Assembly: GCA_945861635.1 (NCBI GenBank)
Contig: CAMAWH010000046.1
Span: forward strand, 1-37,963
DNA length: 37,963 bases
Source of the DNA: Klebsiella pneumoniae
Lineage (GTDB): Bacteria > Myxococcota_A > UBA796 > SXON01
Direction of reading: 5' to 3'
The notes beneath the pieces are model-generated. The model was not told where the DNA came from and did not search any database. It was given only the letters and a program-made list of their open reading frames with translations. Position numbers and translations under genes: made by a program. This document shows positions 25,445-32,838 of the stretch, one piece after another (the stretch's first letter is position 1; each line of letters starts with the position of its first letter).

Positions 25445-25520
25445 TGGAGCGGGAGACCGGACTCGAACCGGCGACAGCAACGTTGGCAACGTTGTACTCT
25501 ACCAACTGAGTTACTCCCGC
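25445..25520 (-). tRNA. tRNA-Gly (anticodon GCC)
   Basis: The minus strand folds as a standard 76-base tRNA. The acceptor is GCGGGAG / CTCCCGC, with discriminator T and encoded CCA (25445-25447). The D-arm contains AGTTGGTAGAG. The anticodon stem CAACG / CGTTG encloses TTGCCAA, giving anticodon GCC. The T-arm is CCGG-TTCGAA-CCGG-like. The anticodon and the T discriminator both suit glycine. Confidence 0.96.
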
Positions 25521-25534
25521 AGTCAGCGCCCACA

Positions 25535-25562
25535 CGCTTAACCACGGCCGTCCGCTCGTCAA
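25535..25562 (-). promoter_or_regulatory. Promoter of tRNA-Gly
   Basis: On the minus strand TTGACG (25562-25557) is followed after 16 bases by TAAGCG (25540-25535), or after 15 by TTAAGC. The predicted start is a few bases before the mature 5' end at 25520. The -35 is the same hexamer as for tRNA-Leu. Confidence 0.55.
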
Positions 25563-25600
25563 GCGTGCTGGCAATTTCTGGACGGCGAGGCGTCCGGCTG

Positions 25601-25630
25601 GTGACGAACCTCACCTCGTCCTGCTATGGT
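25601..25630 (+). promoter_or_regulatory. Promoter of the LTD/PKD lipoprotein
   Basis: GTGACG (25601-25606) and TATGGT (25625-25630) are separated by 18 bases. The predicted start leaves a leader of about 30 bases that contains a GGAG ribosome-binding site 6 bases before the ATG at 25667. Unlike several other genes in this window, this one therefore seems to have a normal leader. Confidence 0.4.
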
Positions 25631-25666
25631 GCGTCTCCGCATGCCCTCGCGGACACGGAGACTCGA

Positions 25667-27607
25667 ATGCGCCGGTACTCGCAGCTGCTCACGATGACCT
25701 TGGCCATCGCCGCCTTATCCCCGGTCGGATGCGCGGATACCAAGTCGCCGAACAAGGATGGAGGTGGCGCTACGGACTCCGGCTCGGAGTTCCAACCGCC
25801 CACCGACGCCGACGGTGACGGCGTCACTCCGGGCGATAACGATTGTGACGATAACGACCCGGAAAAATACCCGGGTCGCTCGGAAGACTGTGATGGCGTC
25901 GACAACAATTGCAATGGCGTTGTGGACGAGGGCCTGCCGGACGCGGACAACGACGGCACCGCCGACTGTCAAGACGCAGAATCGTGTGACGGTCAGGACA
26001 ATGACGGTGACCAACTGGTGGACGAAGATTTTCCGGACGCCGATGACGATGGAGTCGCGGACTGTGTCGGTACCGAGGTGTGTGACGGCCTCGACAACAA
26101 CGAGAACGGTGAAATCGACGAGGGCTTCGACGGAGATAACGACGGCTACTACCAGTGCGAATCACATGACCAGCCGATGGACTGTGACGACGCTGACGGG
26201 GACGTCTTCCCCGGCGCCGGAGAGGTCCAGGGCGATGGCATGGACAATGACTGCAACGGCCTCGTCGATGAAGGAGATTGGGCGCTTGGCGACTTGGCCA
26301 TTTCCGAGGTCATGCAGAATCCTGGTCACGACGTCCTCGATCCAAACGGGGAATGGTTCGAGGTCTACAACCTGTCAGGCCGGGAGCTCACGCTGAACGG
26401 CCTTACGTTCTCCTCCACCGTCGACGGAGACGTGGTTCAAGTCACGCCTACCGAGATCTTGACGCTTGCACCCTTCGAGTTCTTCGTCTTTGGCGTGAAC
26501 TCGGACTTCGTGACGAATGGCGGCGTTGACATCGGCTACGAATACAGCCCCGCCGACATGTCGCTCACCAACGAGATCGATGATCTGGAGATCTGGGCGG
26601 CCGACACGTTGATCGACGCCGTCGCGTGGGATGACGGGGCAACGATGCCTGACCCCTCCGGCGCATCGATGGGCATGGACAAAGGCGCCTACGGCGCCGA
26701 CTTGAACGACGTCCCGGGCAATTGGTGCGTCGCCACCGAATCGTGGGCGGGCGTGGACGGGGATTATGGCTCCCCGGGTGAAGAAAATGAGCTTTGCTCA
26801 TCGATTGATCACGATGGCGACGGCTACAGCGGCGACTCCGGAGACTGTGATGACGCTGACGTGACCGTGTACCCGGGCGCCTACGAAGGCGACCCGCTCA
26901 AGGACAACGATTGTGACGGTGTCGTAGAGGCCGCACCGTACGCGCGCCCGGACTACGACACCAGCTCGCTGTTGGTGACGTGTTCGCCGCTTTACCTTGA
27001 TGGAACCGGCAGCTTCGACACGGAAGGTGCGCCGCTGACGTATGCGTGGACGTTGGATGGAGCCCCGTCCGGTTCGGTCAGGACGTCAGCGGATATTGAG
27101 GAAACGACGGATGCAAGCCCGGTCTTCCATCCCGACCTGGCCGGGGATTACACGTTCACGCTCACGGTCAACGACGGCGGGACCAACTCGCTTCCGGAGT
27201 CGCTGGTCGTCACCATCGCGGACCGGCAGTCGAATGAATCGCCGGTTGGCAACGCCGGATCGGACGCCTCAACCACGGGGAGCGGCACGTGCACGGCGGT
27301 TGGCTACACGTCGACCTACACCTGCACCGATTGCGCGGATGCTCGGTTCACCCTTGATGGTTCGCTTTCGAGCGATCCCGATGGCGATGAACTCGTATAC
27401 GCCTGGGTTGTCACGAGCGGTACCAGCTACGGGTCGGTGGAGTCCGGCGGCGATACTTCGGCGCCTACGATCCTCGTCACGGGCGCGCCGTCTGCGCACA
27501 GCACCACGACGAATACCGATGTCGTCGTCACCGTGACAGTGACGGATTGCTTCGGCGCGACCGGCACCGACGATGTGACGCTCACGTACGCCTGCACCGG
27601 TTCGTAG
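25667..27607 (+). CDS. Lipoprotein with metal-binding repeats, lamin-tail and PKD-like domains
   Basis: This is a 646-aa surface or periplasmic lipoprotein. The signal MRRYSQLLTM...SPVGC places lipidation at C22. Residues about 45-205 hold several Asp/Cys repeats (DADGDGVTPGDNDCDDNDPE; EDCDGVDNNCNGVVDEG) of the type called putative metal-binding motif, probably Ca-binding. A lamin-tail-like domain follows (LAISEVMQNPGHDVLDPNGE; WFEVYNLSGRELTLNGL), then one more Asp/Cys repeat and two PKD-like beta domains (PLTYAWTLDG; DELVYAWVVTSG). Expect adhesion or structural roles; no enzyme motif is seen. Confidence 0.8.
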   Translation: MRRYSQLLTMTLAIAALSPVGCADTKSPNKDGGGATDSGSEFQPPTDADGDGVTPGDNDCDDNDPEKYPGRSEDCDGVDNNCNGVVDEGLPDADNDGTADCQDAESCDGQDNDGDQLVDEDFPDADDDGVADCVGTEVCDGLDNNENGEIDEGFDGDNDGYYQCESHDQPMDCDDADGDVFPGAGEVQGDGMDNDCNGLVDEGDWALGDLAISEVMQNPGHDVLDPNGEWFEVYNLSGRELTLNGLTFSSTVDGDVVQVTPTEILTLAPFEFFVFGVNSDFVTNGGVDIGYEYSPADMSLTNEIDDLEIWAADTLIDAVAWDDGATMPDPSGASMGMDKGAYGADLNDVPGNWCVATESWAGVDGDYGSPGEENELCSSIDHDGDGYSGDSGDCDDADVTVYPGAYEGDPLKDNDCDGVVEAAPYARPDYDTSSLLVTCSPLYLDGTGSFDTEGAPLTYAWTLDGAPSGSVRTSADIEETTDASPVFHPDLAGDYTFTLTVNDGGTNSLPESLVVTIADRQSNESPVGNAGSDASTTGSGTCTAVGYTSTYTCTDCADARFTLDGSLSSDPDGDELVYAWVVTSGTSYGSVESGGDTSAPTILVTGAPSAHSTTTNTDVVVTVTVTDCFGATGTDDVTLTYACTGS

Positions 27608-27622
27608 TCCGCCGCGACAAGG

Positions 27623-28900
27623 CTACATTCCTGCGCGTGTCGCCATACGTGTCAGCGGCTCGCGCAAACGCTCGGGTGCGTGCGTGGCAGCCGCCTTGGC
27701 AACGGCCCCAACCTTCCGGTGAATCGCTCGGAAAAGGTCGTCCTTCCCGGTGAGATCGCCGCCGCCGAGCGCGCGGGTGACCTCAAGCGTGAAGCGGATA
27801 TCGGGCGATGCCATTCGCAACATCGAGCGGTCCAGCGTCACCGCTTCCGTGAGGAGGACCTCGACGAGCTGGTCGGCGGCCGACGGAAAACTCGGGTGAT
27901 CCCACGCGGAAACAAGGTGATCGTCCGCGTTCTTCCAGGCGATAACCCGCCAGGTGTCCGCGAGAGCAGCCAGGTCCGGGGACCAACGTCCGGCGGCAAC
28001 CATGCCCCGCACACGATCGAGGCCCCCGCACGGCGGGTCGCCGCAGGCGCCGCGCCACCGCAGCGCGGCCTGCGCGAGCAAGGCGCCGCCTCGGTCCGCG
28101 GGGTCGGATGCGTTGGCGCGCAGGCCAGCTTCGGCCTCCCGCAAGCGGTCGTCGATGCGGGCGCGGCCCCGCTCGCCGAGCAACGCACGAAGGGCGTCTT
28201 GCTCCCGGTCGGTGTTCGCGGAGGCCTCCATCAACGCCATCCAGGTGGCGTCGAGCAGCGCCTCTCGGGCCGATGTAGCGTCGGCACGTGCGCCGCCAGC
28301 GCCGAGGAGACGCCCGGCGGGGGTTTCCGCCAGCCGGGCCCATTCCGGGCGCCGCAAGAGCGTGGCGACGGGCTCCGAAGGTATGCCGGGGCCATCCATC
28401 CACGCTAGCAAAACCTGACGTTCGACCATGGGAAGAAGCACCTCGGCGGGGCCGCCGATGGCCGCGAGGACCGGACGTTTGAGGTCGGAAGAACGCGCCC
28501 TCGCCAGGGGAAGGACGTAGTCCAGCGCATCCTCTGGCACCCCGAGCGTCGTTTCGAGCGACGCGAGGCGCGCGCCGGCCGACAGCGCCGCGGCGAGTGT
28601 TCCCCGGTGCTGACGCTCCAGCGACCACCACTGCGCCGGCCGCGGGTCGCTGGAGCGCGCGATGGTCACGAAGGCCACGAGATCCGGATCATCGGTCGCG
28701 GACGGCAGGCGCGGTCGCCTCGCCAGTGGATCCCCGTGAATGATCCAGGTCACGCGCGCGGCAGGGTCGGTGGGTTCCGTCGTGTCCAACGGCGCTGTCG
28801 TGGTCGGAGCAGCGGCGACAGGCTGCACGCTCCGCGGACACGCGAGCAGCAAGAGCAGGAGCATGCCGCAGCGTACCGCGCGCGCTACACCCGCCGCCAT
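27623..28900 (-). CDS. Putative exported or lipoprotein-like protein, unknown
   Basis: I do not recognise this 425-aa protein. From the ATG at 28900 it begins with a short basic segment and GMLLLLLLAC, a possible lipobox with C21, then a Thr/Pro-rich linker. The rest is alpha-helical and Ala/Leu/Arg-rich (ALLDATWMALMEASANTDRE; LRALLGERGRARIDDRL), perhaps a helical-repeat fold. Two cysteines lie close together in WRGACGDPPCGG. Its ATG and that of the divergent hydrolase share one CATG. The stop lies 15 bases from the convergent lipoprotein. Confidence 0.6.
   Translation of the reverse strand: MAAGVARAVRCGMLLLLLLACPRSVQPVAAAPTTTAPLDTTEPTDPAARVTWIIHGDPLARRPRLPSATDDPDLVAFVTIARSSDPRPAQWWSLERQHRGTLAAALSAGARLASLETTLGVPEDALDYVLPLARARSSDLKRPVLAAIGGPAEVLLPMVERQVLLAWMDGPGIPSEPVATLLRRPEWARLAETPAGRLLGAGGARADATSAREALLDATWMALMEASANTDREQDALRALLGERGRARIDDRLREAEAGLRANASDPADRGGALLAQAALRWRGACGDPPCGGLDRVRGMVAAGRWSPDLAALADTWRVIAWKNADDHLVSAWDHPSFPSAADQLVEVLLTEAVTLDRSMLRMASPDIRFTLEVTRALGGGDLTGKDDLFRAIHRKVGAVAKAAATHAPERLREPLTRMATRAGM
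28886..28891 (+). promoter_or_regulatory. -10 box of the hydrolase gene
   Basis: GC-TACACC: the first T is 13 bases upstream of the A of the ATG at 28899, the same geometry as the fur promoter. No Shine-Dalgarno sequence lies between. A leaderless transcript is the simplest reading; there is no obvious -35. Confidence 0.35.
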
Positions 28901-29777
28901 GCCCGTCGAGATCCTTGACAACGGGGTTTCCGCGCCCGCCGTGACGGCCGTGCTGATGCACGGGATCGGGTTGGGCCCGTGGTTCTGGGAGCCGTGGTTT
29001 TCCTTGTTCGCGGAGCGGGGCGTGCTCGCGCTTGCGTTGCGGATGCCGGGCCATGGAGACGGTCGCGAGAACGTGAGCTTTCAGGAGACGCTCGCGGCGT
29101 GTCGGGAGGTTGTCGGCGACATTCCCGGACCGGTAGCGCTGGTCGGACACAGCATGGGCGGGCTGGTTGCGCAGAAATTGGCGGAAGAGAGGGAGTTCCA
29201 CGCGATAGCGCTGACGTGTCCGCTGCCCCCGGGGCAGGTGCCCGTGCTTCCAAGTCGCCTCGCGCTGCTTGGCGTTCCTGCCCTCCTCCCGGCGTTGTTG
29301 ACGGGAAGGCCCCTGACGATTCCCTGGCGCGATTACCGGCGCCTCGGGCTCGTGCGGTTGACGGAAGCAGATGCGCGTGCGGCCTATGCTAAAATCGTCG
29401 CGTGGCCGAACCGCTTGGCACGCGATTTGTTACGGCCTCCCCACGTGGACGTAGAACGTGTTTCCTCGCCCGTGCTCGTGGCGCTCGGCATGCAGGACAT
29501 ATTGGTGCCGTGGCAGCGTGCGCGGCTGCTGGGCGATCTGTACGAGGGCGTGGTCTGGCGGTACGATGACCTTGGTCACAACCCGCCGATCGAGCCCGGC
29601 GGCGGCCGCATGGGTCGCGACGTTGCCGGGTTCGTGGCGGAGCCCTTTCGTCCACGCGTTTTGGAGAGCGAGGGCTTCACGCCCGAGGAAGGCGTCGGCC
29701 ACCAGACGCGCCGAAAGCGTCGTGGGGAGGAGATGAAGAAACGCAGCGCGTATGGCCAGAAGGAGAGCGCGCGTTAG
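28899..29777 (+). CDS. Alpha/beta hydrolase
   Basis: This 292-aa protein has the classical catalytic triad: nucleophile S85 in LVGHSMGG, acid D200 (GMQDILVP) and H227 (DLGHNPP). The oxyanion-region motif VLMHGIGLGPWFW is near the N-terminus. The substrate cannot be deduced. The C-terminal 35 residues are very basic (RRKRRGEEMKKR) and look added to the fold. The start has no Shine-Dalgarno but a -10 box 13 bases away. The stop overlaps the pyrD stop on the other strand. Confidence 0.85.
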   Translation: MPVEILDNGVSAPAVTAVLMHGIGLGPWFWEPWFSLFAERGVLALALRMPGHGDGRENVSFQETLAACREVVGDIPGPVALVGHSMGGLVAQKLAEEREFHAIALTCPLPPGQVPVLPSRLALLGVPALLPALLTGRPLTIPWRDYRRLGLVRLTEADARAAYAKIVAWPNRLARDLLRPPHVDVERVSSPVLVALGMQDILVPWQRARLLGDLYEGVVWRYDDLGHNPPIEPGGGRMGRDVAGFVAEPFRPRVLESEGFTPEEGVGHQTRRKRRGEEMKKRSAYGQKESAR

Positions 29778-30838
29778 CCAACGCATGCTGGTCGGCTTCG
29801 CTCGATCAGCGCCTCCAAACTTCCTGCTTCCGTCGCGCGTTTTGCCAGCTCAGCGTGGATTTGCGAAACCAGGGCCGGCCCGCGATAGATCAGCGCCGTG
29901 TACACTTGCACCGCCGCACACCCGACGCGCAGGAGGTCAAGCACGTCGTCCGCAGTGGACACCCCACCCACACCGATGACCGGCACGCGGCCGCCTGCAG
30001 TTTGAACCACCGTCGCGATTTTTCGGCGGGATAGCTCCTTAAGCGGCTCACCGCTCATGCCGCCATATTGGTCGAGGCGACCCGTCGTTCCAGGCCGCGA
30101 CAGCGTCGTGTTGGTTGCGACGATTCCCGCGCATCCGGCGTCGATCGCGACCTCGACAGCGTCGGCCAACGCGTCGTCCTCAAGGTCGGGCGAGAGCTTC
30201 AGGTACACCGGCGTCCGATCCGCTGCCGGAATCACCGCGGCGAGGAGCCGGGTGAGCGGTTCGCGGTCCTGCAAGTCGCGGAGGCCCGCCGTGTTCGGCG
30301 ACGACACATTCACGACGAAGTAGTCGGCCTTGCCGCGAAGCGCGCCCACCGAATTCAGGTAGTCGCCGACCGCTTCCTCGTTCGGGACGACCTTCGACTT
30401 TCCAAGGTTGACACCAACGGGCACGGCAGGCCAATCGCCGGAATCGCGCAGGCGCGCCAGCCGTGCGGCGAGGGCGACGGCGCCGTCGTTGTTGAAGCCC
30501 ATCCGATTGATGAGCGCCCGCTCGTCCGCAAGGCGAAACAGCCTCGGGCGAGGGTTCCCCTTCTGCGCCTGCGCGGTCACCGTACCGACTTCCGCCGCAC
30601 CAAAGCCGAGCGTTGCCCAGGTTGGAATGCCGATGCCGTTCTTGTCGAGCCCAGCCGCCAACCCGACCGGACCCGTCCACGTCAGCGCGCCAACCTTGCG
30701 GGCGAGCATCGGCGCGGGGGGCAGCTTCGGGGCGAGCATTCCAACCGCGCCGAGTCCCGAAAACACCAGTTCGTGCGCCGTTTCGGGATCGAGCCGAAAC
30801 AGCAGGGGTCGGGCGAGGCGATAGGCCGCATCGAGCAT
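29774..30838 (-). CDS. pyrD: Dihydroorotate dehydrogenase, class 2 (quinone-linked)
   Basis: This enzyme (354 aa) oxidises dihydroorotate to orotate in pyrimidine synthesis, passing electrons to quinone at the membrane. LAAGLDKNGIGI, NRMGFNNDGA, VNVSSPNTAGLRDLQ (catalytic Ser in the class 2 pattern) and TNTTLSRPG are present. The N-terminal helical region LARPLLFRLDPETAHELVF is the membrane-binding part specific to class 2. The start is the ATG at 30838. Its TAA overlaps the hydrolase TAG on the opposite strand (TTAG). Confidence 0.95.
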   Translation of the reverse strand: MLDAAYRLARPLLFRLDPETAHELVFSGLGAVGMLAPKLPPAPMLARKVGALTWTGPVGLAAGLDKNGIGIPTWATLGFGAAEVGTVTAQAQKGNPRPRLFRLADERALINRMGFNNDGAVALAARLARLRDSGDWPAVPVGVNLGKSKVVPNEEAVGDYLNSVGALRGKADYFVVNVSSPNTAGLRDLQDREPLTRLLAAVIPAADRTPVYLKLSPDLEDDALADAVEVAIDAGCAGIVATNTTLSRPGTTGRLDQYGGMSGEPLKELSRRKIATVVQTAGGRVPVIGVGGVSTADDVLDLLRVGCAAVQVYTALIYRGPALVSQIHAELAKRATEAGSLEALIERSRPACVG

Positions 30839-30894
30839 GGCGCGCGCCGTACCGCGCAGGGAGTGCGTGCGCCACGATTCACCTCGGCGGCTCG

Positions 30895-31539
30895 TTACTT
30901 GACGGTCGTTGTGACCTGCGAATCGTCCGGTGTCATCACGACGACGCCCATGAACATGTGCAGGTCCGGATCGACCTTGGGCGGGCGATTGACCAACGAG
31001 AACAGCGCATCGATCACGCCGTCGTTCCCCGCCGCGTCCGTTGCCGCGCCCGCGTTCGACATCCGGGCATCGTCGAGCGCCTTCCGTCTCGTCTGCTCCG
31101 CCAACTGACGGGCTTCGTCCTCGTGCTTTCGCCGCGCCTCCGCGCCGTTCCACCCCCGGACCAACGTCGGTACGATGGCTGTGTCGGCGACTCCGGAGTC
31201 TTCCATGGCCGCCGAATCGTCCACCTGCGCACACCCGGCCGCCGTGATCGCCGCCGCCGCCAACGCCGCACGTGGGAAGGCGCGCACGACCGAAGGCATC
31301 GAAGGGAGCGTCGGCATCGACGCATGGACGGTGTTCCCGGCGGCGTCGCGTGTGACCCGCACGCACATCGGTGCGGTGGCTTGCGCGAGCAGCGTCGATG
31401 CCTCCGCTCTGGTCATCGCGCTCAGGTCGGTGACGTGCTGCTCGCACTGCGCGCAGAAGCGGCGACGGTCGCCGCCGGTGAGCTTTTCCCAGGCGAGGGG
31501 ACATTCGTAGGCAAATCGTAGGGTTGCGAGGACGGGCAT
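30895..31539 (-). CDS. Membrane-anchored protein with Cys-ribbon domain
   Basis: This 214-aa protein has an N-terminal module at about 8-72: ECPLAWEKLTGGDRRRFCAQC, then EQHVTDLSAMTRAEASTLL and a later C59 in MCVRVTRD. C13, C29, C32 and C59 could bind zinc. A short hydrophobic segment (88-103, ending ITAAGC) looks like either a transmembrane helix or an internal lipobox. The C-terminal part is charged and has VDPDLHMFMGVVVMTPDDS. The ATG at 31539 has GGAGG at 5 bases; an earlier ATG lies at 31563. I have seen this ribbon module in Myxococcota-type proteins but know no function. Confidence 0.65.
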   Translation of the reverse strand: MPVLATLRFAYECPLAWEKLTGGDRRRFCAQCEQHVTDLSAMTRAEASTLLAQATAPMCVRVTRDAAGNTVHASMPTLPSMPSVVRAFPRAALAAAAITAAGCAQVDDSAAMEDSGVADTAIVPTLVRGWNGAEARRKHEDEARQLAEQTRRKALDDARMSNAGAATDAAGNDGVIDALFSLVNRPPKVDPDLHMFMGVVVMTPDDSQVTTTVK

Positions 31540-31613
31540 CGTGGCCTCCGCGTCTGCCGACAACGCGGGCCGGGCCCGGTTCCTTACGGGTCGGCAATCG
31601 CCGGGGGTCGCGT

Positions 31614-31621
31614 GCTACCCT
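31614..31621 (+). promoter_or_regulatory. -10 box of the amidohydrolase operon
   Basis: GC-TACCCT: the first T (31616) lies 14 bases before the A of the ATG at 31630. The sequence GTGCTAC is shared with the fur promoter. No Shine-Dalgarno sequence lies between, so a leaderless or nearly leaderless message is likely. Confidence 0.35.
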
Positions 31622-31629
31622 CCGCCGCC

Positions 31630-32838
31630 ATGCTCCTCGTCGCCTTTGCGTACGCCGCGGACCTCGCCATCCGCCACGCGACCCTGTTGCCCATCAGCGG
31701 CCCGCCGATTCCAAACGGCACGGTCGTGATCGACAAGGGCAAAATCGTCTCCGTTGGTGGGGAGATCCCTGCGGGGACGCCGGAATTCGATGCAACGGGA
31801 ATGTGGCTCATGCCCGGGCTCATCGACATGCATTCTCACATGGGCGTGTACAGCTGGCCGGCGGGCAGCGGAAGCAATGATGGCAACGAGGCCGTCGAGC
31901 CGTTCACGCCGCGGGTCCGGGCGGGAGACAGCTTCGATCCTGAGGATCCCGCGATCGCAAGGGCGCGTGCGGGCGGTATCACGACGATTCAGGTGCTTCC
32001 GGGATCCGCGAACCTCATCGGCGGCCAATCGGCAATCCTGAAGCTTCGTCCGTCGCGGACGACGCGAGGGATGGTGTTTGTCGCCGCGCCCCCCGGAATC
32101 AAGATGGCCTGCGGGGAGAACCCCAAACGGGTCTACGGCGAGGAAGACGAGCACACCGTTCGCATTCAAACGCGAATGGGCGAGATGGCGGCGTTGCGCG
32201 CCGAATTCCAAAAGACGGTCGAGTATCGGGCGGCGCGTCTGAAAAATCCGTTGTTGCCTCGCGATCTGGACCTCGACGTGCTCGTTGACGTCCTCGAAGG
32301 CCGGATTCGCGTGAATCTGCATTGCTACCGCTCGATGGACATTGCCGACTGGTACCGCCTCGCGGACGAGGTTCACTTCAAGATCACGACGATCCACCAC
32401 GCGCTGGACACGTACAAGGTCCGCGACATCCTGGCGGCACACGGGACGGGAATTGCGACGTGGCCGGACTGGTGGGGCTTCAAACTGGAGGCCTTTGACG
32501 GCATTCCGGAAGGACCGGTTTTGGTGAATTCGGCGGGTGTCACGGTTGCCACGCATTCCGACTCGGCCAGCCACGTCCAGCGCTTTTACATGGAGGCGGC
32601 CAAACTCGTGCGCGCCGGAATGAGCGAAAACGACGCGCTGGCGACGATCACCTTGAACCCGGCAAAATTGCTTGGCATTGCCGACCATGTCGGGTCGATC
32701 GAGGTCGGCAAGGACGCGGATCTCGCCATGTTCGACAGGGCGCCGCTCGACGGCTTCACTCGCGTCCAGAAGACCTGGATCGATGGCGTTGTCGTGTACG
32801 ACCGCGTGACGGAGGGAAATCCTGATGGCCGGCGATAA
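31630..32838 (+). CDS. Amidohydrolase with intact metal site (imidazolonepropionase-like)
   Basis: This 402-aa enzyme belongs to the amidohydrolase superfamily. Metal ligands are visible: H68 and H70 (LIDMHSHMG), H231 (VNLHCYR), H256/H257 (TTIHHALD) and D311 (ATHSDSASH). The block GIKMACGENPKRVYG (about 157-171) is typical of COG1228-like members. A very short hydrophobic N-terminus (MLLVAFAYAAD) may be a minimal signal peptide. The reaction is unknown. The next gene starts inside it and encodes a homologue that lacks the first ligand pair. Confidence 0.8.
   Translation: MLLVAFAYAADLAIRHATLLPISGPPIPNGTVVIDKGKIVSVGGEIPAGTPEFDATGMWLMPGLIDMHSHMGVYSWPAGSGSNDGNEAVEPFTPRVRAGDSFDPEDPAIARARAGGITTIQVLPGSANLIGGQSAILKLRPSRTTRGMVFVAAPPGIKMACGENPKRVYGEEDEHTVRIQTRMGEMAALRAEFQKTVEYRAARLKNPLLPRDLDLDVLVDVLEGRIRVNLHCYRSMDIADWYRLADEVHFKITTIHHALDTYKVRDILAAHGTGIATWPDWWGFKLEAFDGIPEGPVLVNSAGVTVATHSDSASHVQRFYMEAAKLVRAGMSENDALATITLNPAKLLGIADHVGSIEVGKDADLAMFDRAPLDGFTRVQKTWIDGVVVYDRVTEGNPDGRR

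Noticed and set aside
25800..26280. Repeated GACxxxGACGGC-like blocks
   Set aside because: They encode the Asp-rich metal-binding repeats of the lipoprotein. No independent DNA repeat is needed.
27621..27753. GCTACATT followed 13 bases later by a GTG opening a 38-codon frame
   Set aside because: The box geometry matches other promoters, but it overlaps two gene ends, the frame is antisense to the unknown lipoprotein gene, and its product is Arg/Pro-rich without a motif. The TAG stop of the minus gene explains part of the hexamer.
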